DNA from: JALONH01 sp046329235
Lineage (GTDB): Bacteria > Bacteroidota > Bacteroidia > Cytophagales > Cytophagaceae
Direction of reading: 5' to 3'
Length of the DNA: 64,000 nt
Assembly: GCA_046329235.1 (NCBI GenBank)
Contig: JAXLVA010000001.1
Span: 2,976,001-3,040,000 of the forward strand
Shown piece by piece: positions 34,564 to 44,403 of this stretch. A program made the translations under genes and the position numbers. A model generated the notes under the pieces. That model was not told the origin of the DNA, searched no databases, and was given only the letters and a program-made list of their open reading frames with translations. Position 1 is the first letter of the stretch, and each line of letters starts with the position of its first letter.

Positions 34564-35649
34564 ATGCAACATGTATTTAACATTCGGAATACTAAGGTAC
34601 TCATTTTTTGGTTAATAGGTATACTTTCCTGTTTGGCAGAAAATAAGGATTCGACGATTGCTAATCCGTCGGAGGATTATGTATACAATTCCCGTAATCA
34701 AATTACACTTTCCATTATTGGCTTTCGATATTTCAACGGGCTGTATTATTTGGCAGAACAAAATATCTCCTATCGTCCTACGATTCCTATCATTTTGGGT
34801 GTGGGCTTTTCGCATAAAATATTAAATGTGAACGTGGGGATTATAGGGCTTGATGTGGATCGACGTAGAGAGAAGTCCAATCACAATTATCAATTTCAGA
34901 TGTCGGCCTTTTTATCTCGGTTTGGATTAGATTTTATTTGGGCAAAAAATGAGGGCTATTATGTAGGAAATCAAAAAGCATATCATCTGTTCAATAACAA
35001 AACAGATTCAGCTGTTTTTAAAGATATGCATATATCTCGTTTGTCTATTAATGCTGTAGTTATTTTGAGTAAGAAATTCAATTTACAAACCACATTTGGT
35101 AAAAGTAGAATTGCGAATAGTACGAATAAGGGTTGGTTTTTAAATATGGGTTTTGCTTCTATGCATATCAAAAATGATACAGGGCCGGTGATACCCATAC
35201 AACTGGAGCCTAGTTTACAAAATAGTTTTTTATTAGATCAAGGCTATGCATATTCGATGGCGGTATTACCCGGTTATGCGATACACAAAGTATGGGCAGG
35301 TAAATTTTATGCTTCCTTTGCACCGAGTCTTGGGCCCAGTTTTCAATGGATTGATTTGAGAGAAGTGAATCAACAATTAGAAGGGCATTCTAATATTTCA
35401 GCAAAGATGGTGTTACGAGCAGGTGCCGGTTATCATACGAAACATTGGGTATTTGGAGCCTCTGTTATGTGGGATTCGGAAAGATTTTATTTAGGAGAGA
35501 ATACGGCACTATTAAATAACATTGGTAAAGTAATGTTAAAAGTAGGTTACAAAATTCCGGTTCCTAAATGGGCTAAAAAATATTCCGGCACTTTAGATAC
35601 CGTCGAAGATAAGTTGAAACAATACGAACACAACACATTTGGAAATTAA
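34564..35649 (+). CDS. DUF4421-like outer-membrane protein
   Basis: A 361-aa protein from the ATG at 34564, with an N-terminal hydrophobic signal (VLIFWLIGILSCLA). The body has beta-barrel-type alternation, and SYRPTIPIILGVGFSHKILN with the later GVGFS/VGYKIPVPKW segments resembles DUF4421 proteins of Bacteroidota. No function is known. It is monocistronic and ends in a strong two-way terminator shared with the lipoprotein cluster on the other strand. Confidence 0.7.
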   Translation: MQHVFNIRNTKVLIFWLIGILSCLAENKDSTIANPSEDYVYNSRNQITLSIIGFRYFNGLYYLAEQNISYRPTIPIILGVGFSHKILNVNVGIIGLDVDRRREKSNHNYQFQMSAFLSRFGLDFIWAKNEGYYVGNQKAYHLFNNKTDSAVFKDMHISRLSINAVVILSKKFNLQTTFGKSRIANSTNKGWFLNMGFASMHIKNDTGPVIPIQLEPSLQNSFLLDQGYAYSMAVLPGYAIHKVWAGKFYASFAPSLGPSFQWIDLREVNQQLEGHSNISAKMVLRAGAGYHTKHWVFGASVMWDSERFYLGENTALLNNIGKVMLKVGYKIPVPKWAKKYSGTLDTVEDKLKQYEHNTFGN

Positions 35650-35678
35650 AAAAGCCCTCTAAATTTAGAGGGCTTTTT
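35649..35678. terminator. Bidirectional terminator between convergent genes
   Basis: A perfect palindrome (aaaaagccctctaaa with tttagagggcttttt) has A and T tracts at both ends. It serves both the DUF4421 gene and the third collagen-motif lipoprotein. Confidence 0.88.
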
Positions 35679-35700
35679 TAATCGATTAATTTATCAAATA

Positions 35701-36372
35701 TTAAAAACTGTATGGGTAATCATTAGCACAACTAGAATTATTGTAAGGAGACTTAGTTAAATTAACATTAATAGAACCTTTTAATGTAGGCTGAACCATA
35801 TCATCATAACGTAGGTCATATGGTATGTGATCAGGATCAACTACAATTTCATAATCAAAGGTTAATTTACCTGTTGTTGGATTTAAGTTATAATTAGTAA
35901 TAGTCAAATCGAAACCTTCAGTATAAGGATAGGGAGAATAATTGTACTCGTTACTTAAATGAAAGAATGGATTGGACGATTTTACATAATTAAAAAACAC
36001 CTTCATGCTTGTAGGTTGTGTAAATGCATCACTAGCACTGTTCGCATTTTTATTATAAAAGGCATCACATATATAAAAGGTGATGTAGTTATTAGGTTCA
36101 TCCGGATCATTACGCTCAATGTTTACCGAATAATATGAATTACCATAAGCCGTATCTAAATAATACGTTTGACTTAGAACAGATGAGTAAGCCGTATATG
36201 TGTATGGAACAATAGCGGTATCTCCATTTTCATATTTATAATGAATGGTTCCTGAAGTAGTTCCGCCTGATTTAAAATATCCTAAACCTGCAGGTCCTTG
36301 TTCTCCTTTTTCACCTTCTCTACAAGCGAATAGGAGACTTATAATTGTAATAAATAATAGTATCTTTTTCAT
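35701..36372 (-). CDS. Collagen-motif lipoprotein, paralogue 3
   Basis: A 223-aa lipoprotein: signal MKKILLFITIISLLFAC with the lipid-modified Cys, then GEKGEQGPAGLGYFKSGG, a short Gly-X-Y stretch. The remaining domain contains SGTIHYKYENGDTAIVPYTY, LTITNYNLNPTTGKLTFDYE and GSINVNLTKSPY, all shared with the two genes upstream. I do not recognise the family; a beta-rich extracellular domain tethered to the outer membrane is likely. It is the last of three tandem copies, 12 bp downstream of its neighbour. Confidence 0.75.
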   Translation of the reverse strand: MKKILLFITIISLLFACREGEKGEQGPAGLGYFKSGGTTSGTIHYKYENGDTAIVPYTYTAYSSVLSQTYYLDTAYGNSYYSVNIERNDPDEPNNYITFYICDAFYNKNANSASDAFTQPTSMKVFFNYVKSSNPFFHLSNEYNYSPYPYTEGFDLTITNYNLNPTTGKLTFDYEIVVDPDHIPYDLRYDDMVQPTLKGSINVNLTKSPYNNSSCANDYPYSF

Positions 36373-36384
36373 TTTAATAATTGA

Positions 36385-37056
36385 TTAGTCCATGTAATAA
36401 CAAACATCTAACTCATAAGGATTATTCAGCAAAGTAACATCCACTTTCCCTTTCACAACTCCATATATAGAACCGTCTGTTACATATTGCTCCAATATAT
36501 CGTAAGAGGGTTCTAACTTTATTTCATAATCAAAAGTCAAACGATGTGTGCTAGGATTATAATAATAATTACTTAAAGTAACATCACTATCCGTATAATC
36601 ATACGTTAATTCATTCATCTCATATACGTCACTCATGGTAGCGAAGGCAAACAAAGTAGATCCCTGAGAAATACGACTAATCCCAAATATGAAATTGTAA
36701 GGCTTTCTGAAGGTGGTATCGTCTGTGCCGTCATAGTCTGCCCAACAGGAAGATATTCTTATAAAATTAGCGGCATCATCTGCTCCATAGCGGATAATAT
36801 CAAAACTATATTCTCCCATTCCACCTGAAGTGTCAATATTGATTACATTATCCATGTCGGATAAGGAAGATTGATAAGAACTGGGAACTATAGCCGTATC
36901 ACCATTCGGATATTGGTAATGAATTGTGGCTGTAACAGATCCATTGGCGGATTTATAATAACCCGGACCCGGATCTCCTTCATTACCTTTTTCTCCTGTA
37001 TTACAAGAGGATAAAAGCACTGCGGCTATGGCAAAGTAAAATATATTTTTTATCAT
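36385..37056 (-). CDS. Collagen-motif lipoprotein, paralogue 2
   Basis: A 223-aa lipoprotein from the ATG at 37056 (MIKNIFYFAIAAVLLSSC). The Gly-X-Y segment after Cys is NTGEKGNEGDPGPGYYK. The domain carries ATIHYQYPNGDTAIVPSSYQ and VTLSNYYYNPSTHRLTFDYE, as in its paralogues. Upstream in-frame codons to 37113 would add 19 residues before the signal peptide and are rejected. It lies 50 bp downstream of paralogue 1. Confidence 0.75.
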   Translation of the reverse strand: MIKNIFYFAIAAVLLSSCNTGEKGNEGDPGPGYYKSANGSVTATIHYQYPNGDTAIVPSSYQSSLSDMDNVINIDTSGGMGEYSFDIIRYGADDAANFIRISSCWADYDGTDDTTFRKPYNFIFGISRISQGSTLFAFATMSDVYEMNELTYDYTDSDVTLSNYYYNPSTHRLTFDYEIKLEPSYDILEQYVTDGSIYGVVKGKVDVTLLNNPYELDVCYYMD

Positions 37057-37106
37057 TTTTTCAAAAGGTTGTGTTGGTAAAACTATGTTTTTATTATATA
37101 TAATGA

Positions 37107-37787
37107 TTAACAACCAGACATTGCTTTGGTAGTAACATTAAGAATAACATCCACTTTGCCTTTAATGTTTGGATAGGTTGAATAATCATATCTATATATG
37201 GATTCCAAATTGTAGTAATTAACCACAAACTCATAATCAAAGGTAAGTCGATGAGTAACCGGATTAAGATAATAGTTGGAGATAGTCACATCATATCCTG
37301 AAGAATAGTAATCGATATCACAATCATTATATATATCTTCTGTAGTGGCAAAAGCAAAAAGAGAATTGTTTACATTAGTCACGTTTGTAATACTCATGCC
37401 TATGCTGTATGGCTCTAGAAAACAAGTATCGTCATTAATATTCATATATGCATAGGAGCAAAGGAATCGAATAGAGCTGTTTTCTTCATTCGGGTTTACT
37501 CTAATTATATTAAATGAATAGTAATCATCACCGTTATATGAGCTACTGCTATCGATGTAAAGCGAACTTTCTGTGGCAGAAATATAGCCTTTATTAGAAA
37601 AAGGAATAATGGCTGTATCTCCATTAGGATATTTATAGTGGATAGTACCGGAAAGCTCTCCATTATCGGTTTTGTAGTATCCTACACCGGCTGGGCCTGG
37701 ATCGCCTTGTTCTCCATCTCTACAGGAACTAAATAATAGTCCGGCTGTTAATGCTACAAATAAATAGCTAAATAATTGACGGGTCAT
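37107..37787 (-). CDS. Collagen-motif lipoprotein, paralogue 1
   Basis: A 226-aa lipoprotein from the ATG at 37787 (MTRQLFSYLFVALTAGLLFS, then SC). It continues RDGEQGDPGPAGVGYYKTDN, SGTIHYKYPNGDTAIIPFSN and VTISNYYLNPVTHRLTFDYE. With this start all three paralogues have 223-226 residues, which supports the choice over the longer frame reaching 37910. The tandem order and sequence divergence suggest old triplication rather than a recent one. Confidence 0.75.
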   Translation of the reverse strand: MTRQLFSYLFVALTAGLLFSSCRDGEQGDPGPAGVGYYKTDNGELSGTIHYKYPNGDTAIIPFSNKGYISATESSLYIDSSSSYNGDDYYSFNIIRVNPNEENSSIRFLCSYAYMNINDDTCFLEPYSIGMSITNVTNVNNSLFAFATTEDIYNDCDIDYYSSGYDVTISNYYLNPVTHRLTFDYEFVVNYYNLESIYRYDYSTYPNIKGKVDVILNVTTKAMSGC

Positions 37788-37993
37788 TTGATTGTGATGT
37801 TTATTAAGTTGAAAATATTTATAATAAGCGTAATGAATAAAGGTACTGACCTGCATGTAATAAATCAAGATAATTCGACGAATGATACGTATTAACTTTC
37901 TAAAATTCATACGAAATATAACTTATCTTAAAACTAATTATACTATTCTGCGTTACTATACTATATTGTTGAATTGAAATTAGGTTGGAAAAT

Positions 37994-38776
37994 ATGTTAA
38001 CCTCAGAAGAAAATCCGGTGAAACAGAGTGTTTCTAAGGAAAACCCCAATGTCATCCACGATAATCAAGACGAAGAACGAATATTTCTAGAAGGTCCCCG
38101 CTCCCGTTGGAAGGAGTTTGTGATGTTACATCATACGCTACTTGACTTTGTGAGAGGATTCAGAAAACTACACTTTGCAGGTCCTTGTGTTACTATCTTT
38201 GGTTCAGCACGTTTCAAAGAAGATCACCCTTACTATATTCAATCGAGAAAGATGGGTGCTCTAGCGGCTAAACTTGGGTTTACCGTTATGACCGGCGGTG
38301 GTCCAGGAGTTATGGAAGCGGCTAACCGTGGTGCAAAAGATGTAGGCGGCAGATCCGTAGGGTGTAATATCGTATTACCGATGGAGCAATACATTAATAA
38401 GTATGTTGACTTTTCTGTTAACATTAAGTTCTTCTTCGTACGTAAAGTATTACTATGTAAGTATTCCTACGCTTTTATATGTATGCCCGGTGGTATGGGT
38501 ACTTTAGATGAGTTCTTTGAAGCAGTAACGCTGATTCAAACGAATAAAATGAAGAAATTCCCGGTGGTGTTATTTGGTACGGAATATCATAAGAGTTTAT
38601 ATGATCACGTATTATACATGGCTGAAGCAGGCACCATTTCTAAAGAAGACTTAAAACTCTTCTTATTTACAGATGACTATAATGAAGTGGAAGCTCACTT
38701 GAAAAAATATGCCATTGAAGGCTTTGGACTTGTACAACGTAAAGGTCCTAAAAAGATTAGCTGGCTGGGTGAATAA
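37994..38776 (+). CDS. LOG family protein (cytokinin riboside 5'-phosphate phosphoribohydrolase-like)
   Basis: A 260-aa Rossmann-fold protein. FGSARFKEDHPYYIQSRKMG, MTGGGPGVMEAANRGA and the signature PGGMGTLDEF are the LOG/TIGR00730 motifs with the catalytic Arg and Glu. The family releases ribose 5-phosphate from nucleotide monophosphates; in bacteria a role in purine nucleotide turnover is more likely than plant hormone synthesis. An N-terminal extension of about 55 residues precedes the fold. I use the ATG at 37994 rather than the TTG at 37985. Confidence 0.9.
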   Translation: MLTSEENPVKQSVSKENPNVIHDNQDEERIFLEGPRSRWKEFVMLHHTLLDFVRGFRKLHFAGPCVTIFGSARFKEDHPYYIQSRKMGALAAKLGFTVMTGGGPGVMEAANRGAKDVGGRSVGCNIVLPMEQYINKYVDFSVNIKFFFVRKVLLCKYSYAFICMPGGMGTLDEFFEAVTLIQTNKMKKFPVVLFGTEYHKSLYDHVLYMAEAGTISKEDLKLFLFTDDYNEVEAHLKKYAIEGFGLVQRKGPKKISWLGE

Positions 38777-38793
38777 GTTAACCGTTGAAAGAA

Positions 38794-38825
38794 AACCCCG
38801 TCCTAACAAAAGTTGGGATGGGGTT
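38794..38825 (+). terminator. Terminator after the LOG gene
   Basis: aaccccgtcctaac (38794-38807) pairs with gttgggatggggtt (38812-38825), with two non-Watson-Crick positions, and is followed by a T run. Confidence 0.85.
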
Positions 38826-38872
38826 TTTTATTTAGAGAATGTTTGTCTCTGTCTATGACATCAGAAAAAAAA

Positions 38873-41800
38873 TTATAAGGCAGTAATTTTGAATTCCACT
38901 CTTCTGTTTAATCGTCGGGTTTCTTCAGTATCATTACTTGCAATAGGTTGAGAAGGTCCAAATCCTTTTCCTGAAATTCTATTAGCTGCAATACCTTTTG
39001 AAATTAAATAGTCTTTTATGACTTGTACACGTTCGTTGGATAATTGTATATTCTTTGCAATATCTCCTTGATTATCAGTATGACCGGAAAGATAAATTTT
39101 CATTTTGGGATATTGAAGCATTAAGGTTACCAGTTTATCTAATTCGGTATAACTCTCTTCTAATAATACTGCTTTACTTCGTTCAAAGTATACCTTATTA
39201 AGTTGAATGGTTCTTCCTATCTGAATTGGTTCTAGTAGTAAATCCTGTTGAATATTTTCCTGGTCGCTGTTGACTTTTATTAAATGTTCATCATTGATAA
39301 ATTTGGTAGCTTCGCCTTTAATCCGATATATAGAGTCTTTGTGTATTTGAAATTCAAAATAGCCATCACTGTTGGTATTCGTACTTCTTACGATGATTGA
39401 ATTACTGATGAGAGAAACCAAACCAGCTATAGGTTCTTGTGTGGCTTTATTTTTAACAACACCACTTACGGTAACATACTGATTGGGTATTGGTGTTAAA
39501 AACAATATTATCGAGTCTGCATTGGATGAGGTAGAAAAGATCGTTGAGTCCGGATAATAATTTTTGGCTGTAGCAGCAATCATATACGTACGATCAGATA
39601 AACTAAAATAGCTATAATAATTACTAGTTGAACTTCTCGTAATATTTTGTGGTAAATGGTTCGCCTGATCGAGAACGGAAACTGTAGCATACACAGGCTT
39701 TAATGTGTTTTTGTTTTTAGTGATGATGATTATTTTTCGATTTTGTCCTTCCTGTCCGTATCCTGTAACCGGTATAATTATGGGTGATTTTTGCCCTTTT
39801 AAGAAAACTTCGATATAGGCCATGTGAATGCCTGATGTAATGGGCTTAAATTCTACTCTGATATTTTTGCTTTGCATAGAAGCAATTGTATTGGATTCAT
39901 CTAGAATAAGACGGAAAGCTTTATTACTATTGGGACTAAAACGGCACGATTCTATAATGACAGGAACATTGCTGTTGTTTTTTATACAAGCATTAACAGT
40001 GGAATCTTTTTTTGAACCAACGTTAATTTTTCCCATGTCTATAGTTTTACTACTTACATATGAGTCACTCATAATGCCTTGTCCTTTTAATCGAACAGTA
40101 AAGATTCCTATATTTGTATAAACATTCAACACGGCTTCATAATTTCTGGCTTCCTTAGGCTGAAAGGCAAGTTCACTTGTACAACCTTGTTTCCATGCAG
40201 GAATGGTAGTTTGGTTAGACTGTATGACATGGAAAAAGGAAGCATCTTTACCTGTCAGTTCCAGTTTATTAATAGTAAGTGATAATCCGTTTTTATTTTC
40301 TATTAAATTAATATTCGATATATTTTTTTGAACAGGTACATATACTTGGCCAAATGCTATTTCCTTAGATGAAAGAATTGGTGAAACGATATTAAAAACA
40401 GCATTGGAAGAGTCAGAACCTTGTTGTTTGGTTACTCCCTTAGGAATTAGTCCTGATGTGCAATAATTTGTTTTACTATTGTCATAATCTATGAAATAAA
40501 TATAATTGCCATACTGACTAAAACAAGCGCGGTTGCCCGGATAGGAACTTTTATAAACTACTTCGCCTGTAGGAATATGGACGATTACTAGTTCATTATT
40601 ATCTTTAGGACAAATCAAATAATGATCAAACACACTTATAGTAGGAAATAAGAAACCTCCAACACTCGTAACCGCATATAACTTTTTCTTGGTATCTATT
40701 TCATATACAGTTGTGTTGATGTTTTTACCATAATAATCCCATGATCTAGTAATAAGGAATTTACCATCATTGCTCAGATAAGCATCATATAAGTATGGAT
40801 GAACATCATATACCGTTAATATTTTTTCTCCGGTTGACATATCATATACTGCCGCTCCACCACTGAAAGATACAGTTGCTAAGCCATTTTTATACCCTTT
40901 TAGTGTTTCACCAGACGCAATAGTTATTGTTTGGATTATTCTTCCGGAAGTAAAATCGTGTACACTGACTATATGGGTGCTACTATTTGAACATACATAA
41001 TAGCTCATTTCATTGTCGGTTACTGGAAGACAAACACCAGTATACCAATCATAAAGTAAATTGGAAATGATTGGACCGTCACCAATTTTTTCAAATGTTG
41101 TGCCATCATAAATTTCTACAGGTAGATTGTTTTCATTTTGCCCCTTATAAAATAGAAAAATTTTACTTCCGTCATTGTTAAACACGGGGAATTGATCATT
41201 GTTAGGGATGGTTTTGATAATTTTGTTATCATGGGTGGATAGTAAATTATATTGACGAAACGATGCAGAGATAGCATATTTCCCATCTGGGCTCAATACA
41301 TAAGGAGGATAACCGGAATATTGTGATCTTCCCTGATCCGAACTATAAACATGTTTAATTGCAGAAGGATCAAAATTATAGCGGGATAATGCATTTGCTG
41401 TTGGAGCAAGGCTTACCTTTATTAAGGCTTGGTGGGTGGTGTCTCCTGTAACTTTCCAAGGATAAGGCTGCTGAGTAACGTTGGATGCAAGTACTTCCCA
41501 ATGTATACCGTTATCTCTTGAAAGTTCAATTTGCACTTTCGTATTTGGAGGAACTCCCGACCAGGAAACTGTCGTATCAGTTCCCTTATATAATACTTCT
41601 TTCCCGTTAGGTTGAATAACGTTTAGCGTATTAGTTTGAGTGAATTGATTATTCCCGGTATTTAAGTATAGCATTACTGGAAAGCAGGCATCTGTTAAAA
41701 GTTCTATAGTTGCTTGGGATGGTTTTGCTACAGTACAGTTATAACTAACTTTTAAGACCACTGGCGAATTAGGCTCAATGGTTAATGGAAGAGTTGTTTC

Positions 41801-42838
41801 CACTTTATACAAAGGGTTATTACTTTTGTAGCTTTTGATTGTAATGGCCTTATTTGTAGCTTTCAGTGTTATATCAGAATAGATAGTTTGATTTAATCTA
41901 AGATCCGAAAAGGAAATTTTTTCAGGAGTTGCTTGTAAATAATATAATCCTTTAGTAGGTGTATGGTAAATTGTATTATAATATTGTAAATTTTGGTTTA
42001 GGGTTTTAAACATTACATTTTTTATGGAGACACATTCTGGGTTGCTTTCCCATACAATTTTGCTGGGCTGCATGTTTTGTACTTTGAAAAGTATAGTACT
42101 GAAAATCTGAATCGCTTGTTCTTTTGTTGTAACATTTTCAAAATATAATCCACCGGTTTGTTCAGATAATTTCTTTAATATGTCCGGTGCGAGCATACCA
42201 ACACTAATACAATAGACTTCCATATCTTTGGCTTTCGATAGTATTTCTGCATCGTTGGAAACGCCATATCCGTCGGTAAGAAATATGATTACTTTTTTAT
42301 GAATTCCGTTTTTGACGATATCGAAGGCTCCTGTTACTGGAGTTAGCAGTGCTGCATTATAATCTGTACCACCGGCAGGCTTTAATGATTCAATAGCCTG
42401 ATTCAATCGGTTGGCATTACGTGTGAAGTCAGATGGAATGTAGTTTAGATTGTCAAAGGATGTTATGGCACATTCAGATAGATCTAAGGGTAACATGGAA
42501 ACAAATACTTTTGCAGCCATCTTAGCAATATCCATATATTCGTTGTTTTCCATAGATCCGGATACATCTATAGTTAAAACCGCAGAGAGGGCTTCAGGGC
42601 CTTTATAAGATGGATTTTCTACGGATATAATTTTTCGTTCATACTCGCCTTCTTTGATTGAAACATTATCTTTTGTTAAGTTTAAAATTTGTCTACCTAA
42701 TGAGTCAATTGCGTAGAATTCTCCTTTAATAGCAGGGTAGCTGCTCGTATCAATTTTAGTAAGTACTAGATTTTGACCAAAACTGTTTTCAAATAATAAA
42801 AAAATAAGAATTAGAAATAAATAAAATTGACGAATCAT
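38873..42838 (-). CDS. Large secreted VWA / WD40-like / OmpA multidomain protein
   Basis: A 1321-aa exported protein. Signal peptide 1-21. A von Willebrand A domain at about 85-260 has the MIDAS DVSGSMENN (Asp91, Ser93, Ser95). A middle region, about 480-800, has WD40-like repeated blades (LSPDGKYAISASF, YLSNDGKFLITRSW). Hydin/ASPM-like Ig modules follow (NVGSKKDSTVNACIKNNSNV), then a carboxypeptidase-regulatory-like module (SGVVKNKATQEPIAGLVSLI). A C-terminal OmpA peptidoglycan-binding domain at about 1205-1321 has IYLSGHTDNQGD and RRLNRRVEFK. It probably anchors to the cell wall and displays a metal-dependent binding domain. Start ATG 42838. Confidence 0.85.
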   Translation of the reverse strand: MIRQFYLFLILIFLLFENSFGQNLVLTKIDTSSYPAIKGEFYAIDSLGRQILNLTKDNVSIKEGEYERKIISVENPSYKGPEALSAVLTIDVSGSMENNEYMDIAKMAAKVFVSMLPLDLSECAITSFDNLNYIPSDFTRNANRLNQAIESLKPAGGTDYNAALLTPVTGAFDIVKNGIHKKVIIFLTDGYGVSNDAEILSKAKDMEVYCISVGMLAPDILKKLSEQTGGLYFENVTTKEQAIQIFSTILFKVQNMQPSKIVWESNPECVSIKNVMFKTLNQNLQYYNTIYHTPTKGLYYLQATPEKISFSDLRLNQTIYSDITLKATNKAITIKSYKSNNPLYKVETTLPLTIEPNSPVVLKVSYNCTVAKPSQATIELLTDACFPVMLYLNTGNNQFTQTNTLNVIQPNGKEVLYKGTDTTVSWSGVPPNTKVQIELSRDNGIHWEVLASNVTQQPYPWKVTGDTTHQALIKVSLAPTANALSRYNFDPSAIKHVYSSDQGRSQYSGYPPYVLSPDGKYAISASFRQYNLLSTHDNKIIKTIPNNDQFPVFNNDGSKIFLFYKGQNENNLPVEIYDGTTFEKIGDGPIISNLLYDWYTGVCLPVTDNEMSYYVCSNSSTHIVSVHDFTSGRIIQTITIASGETLKGYKNGLATVSFSGGAAVYDMSTGEKILTVYDVHPYLYDAYLSNDGKFLITRSWDYYGKNINTTVYEIDTKKKLYAVTSVGGFLFPTISVFDHYLICPKDNNELVIVHIPTGEVVYKSSYPGNRACFSQYGNYIYFIDYDNSKTNYCTSGLIPKGVTKQQGSDSSNAVFNIVSPILSSKEIAFGQVYVPVQKNISNINLIENKNGLSLTINKLELTGKDASFFHVIQSNQTTIPAWKQGCTSELAFQPKEARNYEAVLNVYTNIGIFTVRLKGQGIMSDSYVSSKTIDMGKINVGSKKDSTVNACIKNNSNVPVIIESCRFSPNSNKAFRLILDESNTIASMQSKNIRVEFKPITSGIHMAYIEVFLKGQKSPIIIPVTGYGQEGQNRKIIIITKNKNTLKPVYATVSVLDQANHLPQNITRSSTSNYYSYFSLSDRTYMIAATAKNYYPDSTIFSTSSNADSIILFLTPIPNQYVTVSGVVKNKATQEPIAGLVSLISNSIIVRSTNTNSDGYFEFQIHKDSIYRIKGEATKFINDEHLIKVNSDQENIQQDLLLEPIQIGRTIQLNKVYFERSKAVLLEESYTELDKLVTLMLQYPKMKIYLSGHTDNQGDIAKNIQLSNERVQVIKDYLISKGIAANRISGKGFGPSQPIASNDTEETRRLNRRVEFKITAL

Positions 42839-43041
42839 AAGATGATTTTTTTAAACTTGCCGATATTAAAATTTGACAATAGTAGTTATTAATTTAATAT
42901 GATAAAAATAGTTCATACATATACTCAAGTCGACTAAATAGGATCATCTTGACTTGACGGTCTAAACCTTCTGTTTATCTATTACGAATACTCTTTTATG
43001 GGGTAAAATTTTTAAAAAACATATTCTAATACAGTACTATA

Positions 43042-44403
43042 TTAGGAACTTTTCAAAGCTGTTTTTTTATCTAGATAAATATTAATTATTGTATCCTTCA
43101 CTTCGTCATTCAGCGATTTAATGTTGGGAATGGTTTCCATCATCTCTTGATACATGCGTTTCCAATATTGGCCTAATTGTAATGCCTCTGCATAGGGTGT
43201 ATCTCGGAAGGATACATGCGTATATTGACTTTCCCATCCTGTATCGTAAGCAGCAATTACTTGCTCAATTTTTTTAATCAATAAATAATCATCATTATCT
43301 ACATGATCACGCATCTCTAAAAAATTCTGTAAGGCTAAGTAAGCAATGGCATCGGTGTTGCGTTTACGTTCTTGATAGAATATTTCCCATAAAGATGAAC
43401 CTAATGGATTTTTATCTATCAATTCTAATAAGATACGAACGTCTTCAAATCCTGCATTCATGCCTTGTCCGTAAAATGGAACAATGGCATGTGCTGCATC
43501 ACCTAAACATAAAGTATTTTGATCAAACCATGGTCCGCAATCTAAGGTAGCCAACTGTGAGGTTGGATGCTTTTCCCATTGTGCCCACAAATCAGGTAAA
43601 CAAGCTAAGGTGTCCGGAAAGTAAGTTTGAAAAAAGGCAAATACATCCTCTGATTTCTGTAAAAGTTCAAACGAATCTTTGGGATGTTGATTTGGTAAGA
43701 ACAACGTACATGTTAAAGATCCATCCGCATTGGGAAGTGCTATTAACATGAAATGTTCTCTTGGCCAAATGTGAAGACTTTCCCAATTTGATTTCCAGCG
43801 CTGTGCCAGTTCAGTTGGAATATCGAGTTCTTTATAACTGTAATCTAAAACATTAAGTTTTGAAATGATTTTACCTTCTTCCGTAAGTGTTCTGCGGACT
43901 ATGGAATTGGCACCATCCGTAGCAAATACCCACTCTTTTGTTGGAATGGATTGAATAACCTGATTCGTTTCAATTAACCATTCGTGTCGTTCATTTTTTC
44001 CTACACAGGCAGATTCAAACTGTACCTGAACACCATTTTGTTCAGCGGCATTAATCAATAATAAATTTAATGCACCTCTACCTATACTGTTGATGTATTC
44101 GCCTTTATTACTATAGGTTTGAAAGTGCAGATTTCCGGAAGTGTCATGAACACAGCGTCCCCTCATAGGTACAGCGGCGTTTAATACTTGCTGACTTAAC
44201 GTTGGTTGCACGTATTCTAATGCATGGATACCTCGGTGACTTAGTGCTAAATTAATGGAACGTCCTTCGTAAACACCGGAAGATCTAGGATCTTTGCGCT
44301 TTTCGTACATATGTACTTTGGCACCTTTGTTTGAAAGACCGATTGCCAGAAGGCTACCCACTAAGCCTCCGCCAATGATATGTACTGTTTCATTGGAAAT
44401 CAT
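43042..44403 (-). CDS. kmo: Kynurenine 3-monooxygenase
   Basis: A 453-aa FAD- and NADPH-dependent hydroxylase converting kynurenine to 3-hydroxykynurenine. The start ATG (44403) overlaps the kynU stop by four bases (ATGA). It has the Rossmann motif IIGGGLVGSLLAIGLSNKG, YEGRSINLALSHRGIHAL and the FAD-binding LGDAAHAIVPFYGQGMNAGF. The typical C-terminal hydrophobic tail of eukaryotic KMO is absent. Overlap implies translational coupling with kynureninase. Confidence 0.96.
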   Translation of the reverse strand: MISNETVHIIGGGLVGSLLAIGLSNKGAKVHMYEKRKDPRSSGVYEGRSINLALSHRGIHALEYVQPTLSQQVLNAAVPMRGRCVHDTSGNLHFQTYSNKGEYINSIGRGALNLLLINAAEQNGVQVQFESACVGKNERHEWLIETNQVIQSIPTKEWVFATDGANSIVRRTLTEEGKIISKLNVLDYSYKELDIPTELAQRWKSNWESLHIWPREHFMLIALPNADGSLTCTLFLPNQHPKDSFELLQKSEDVFAFFQTYFPDTLACLPDLWAQWEKHPTSQLATLDCGPWFDQNTLCLGDAAHAIVPFYGQGMNAGFEDVRILLELIDKNPLGSSLWEIFYQERKRNTDAIAYLALQNFLEMRDHVDNDDYLLIKKIEQVIAAYDTGWESQYTHVSFRDTPYAEALQLGQYWKRMYQEMMETIPNIKSLNDEVKDTIINIYLDKKTALKSS

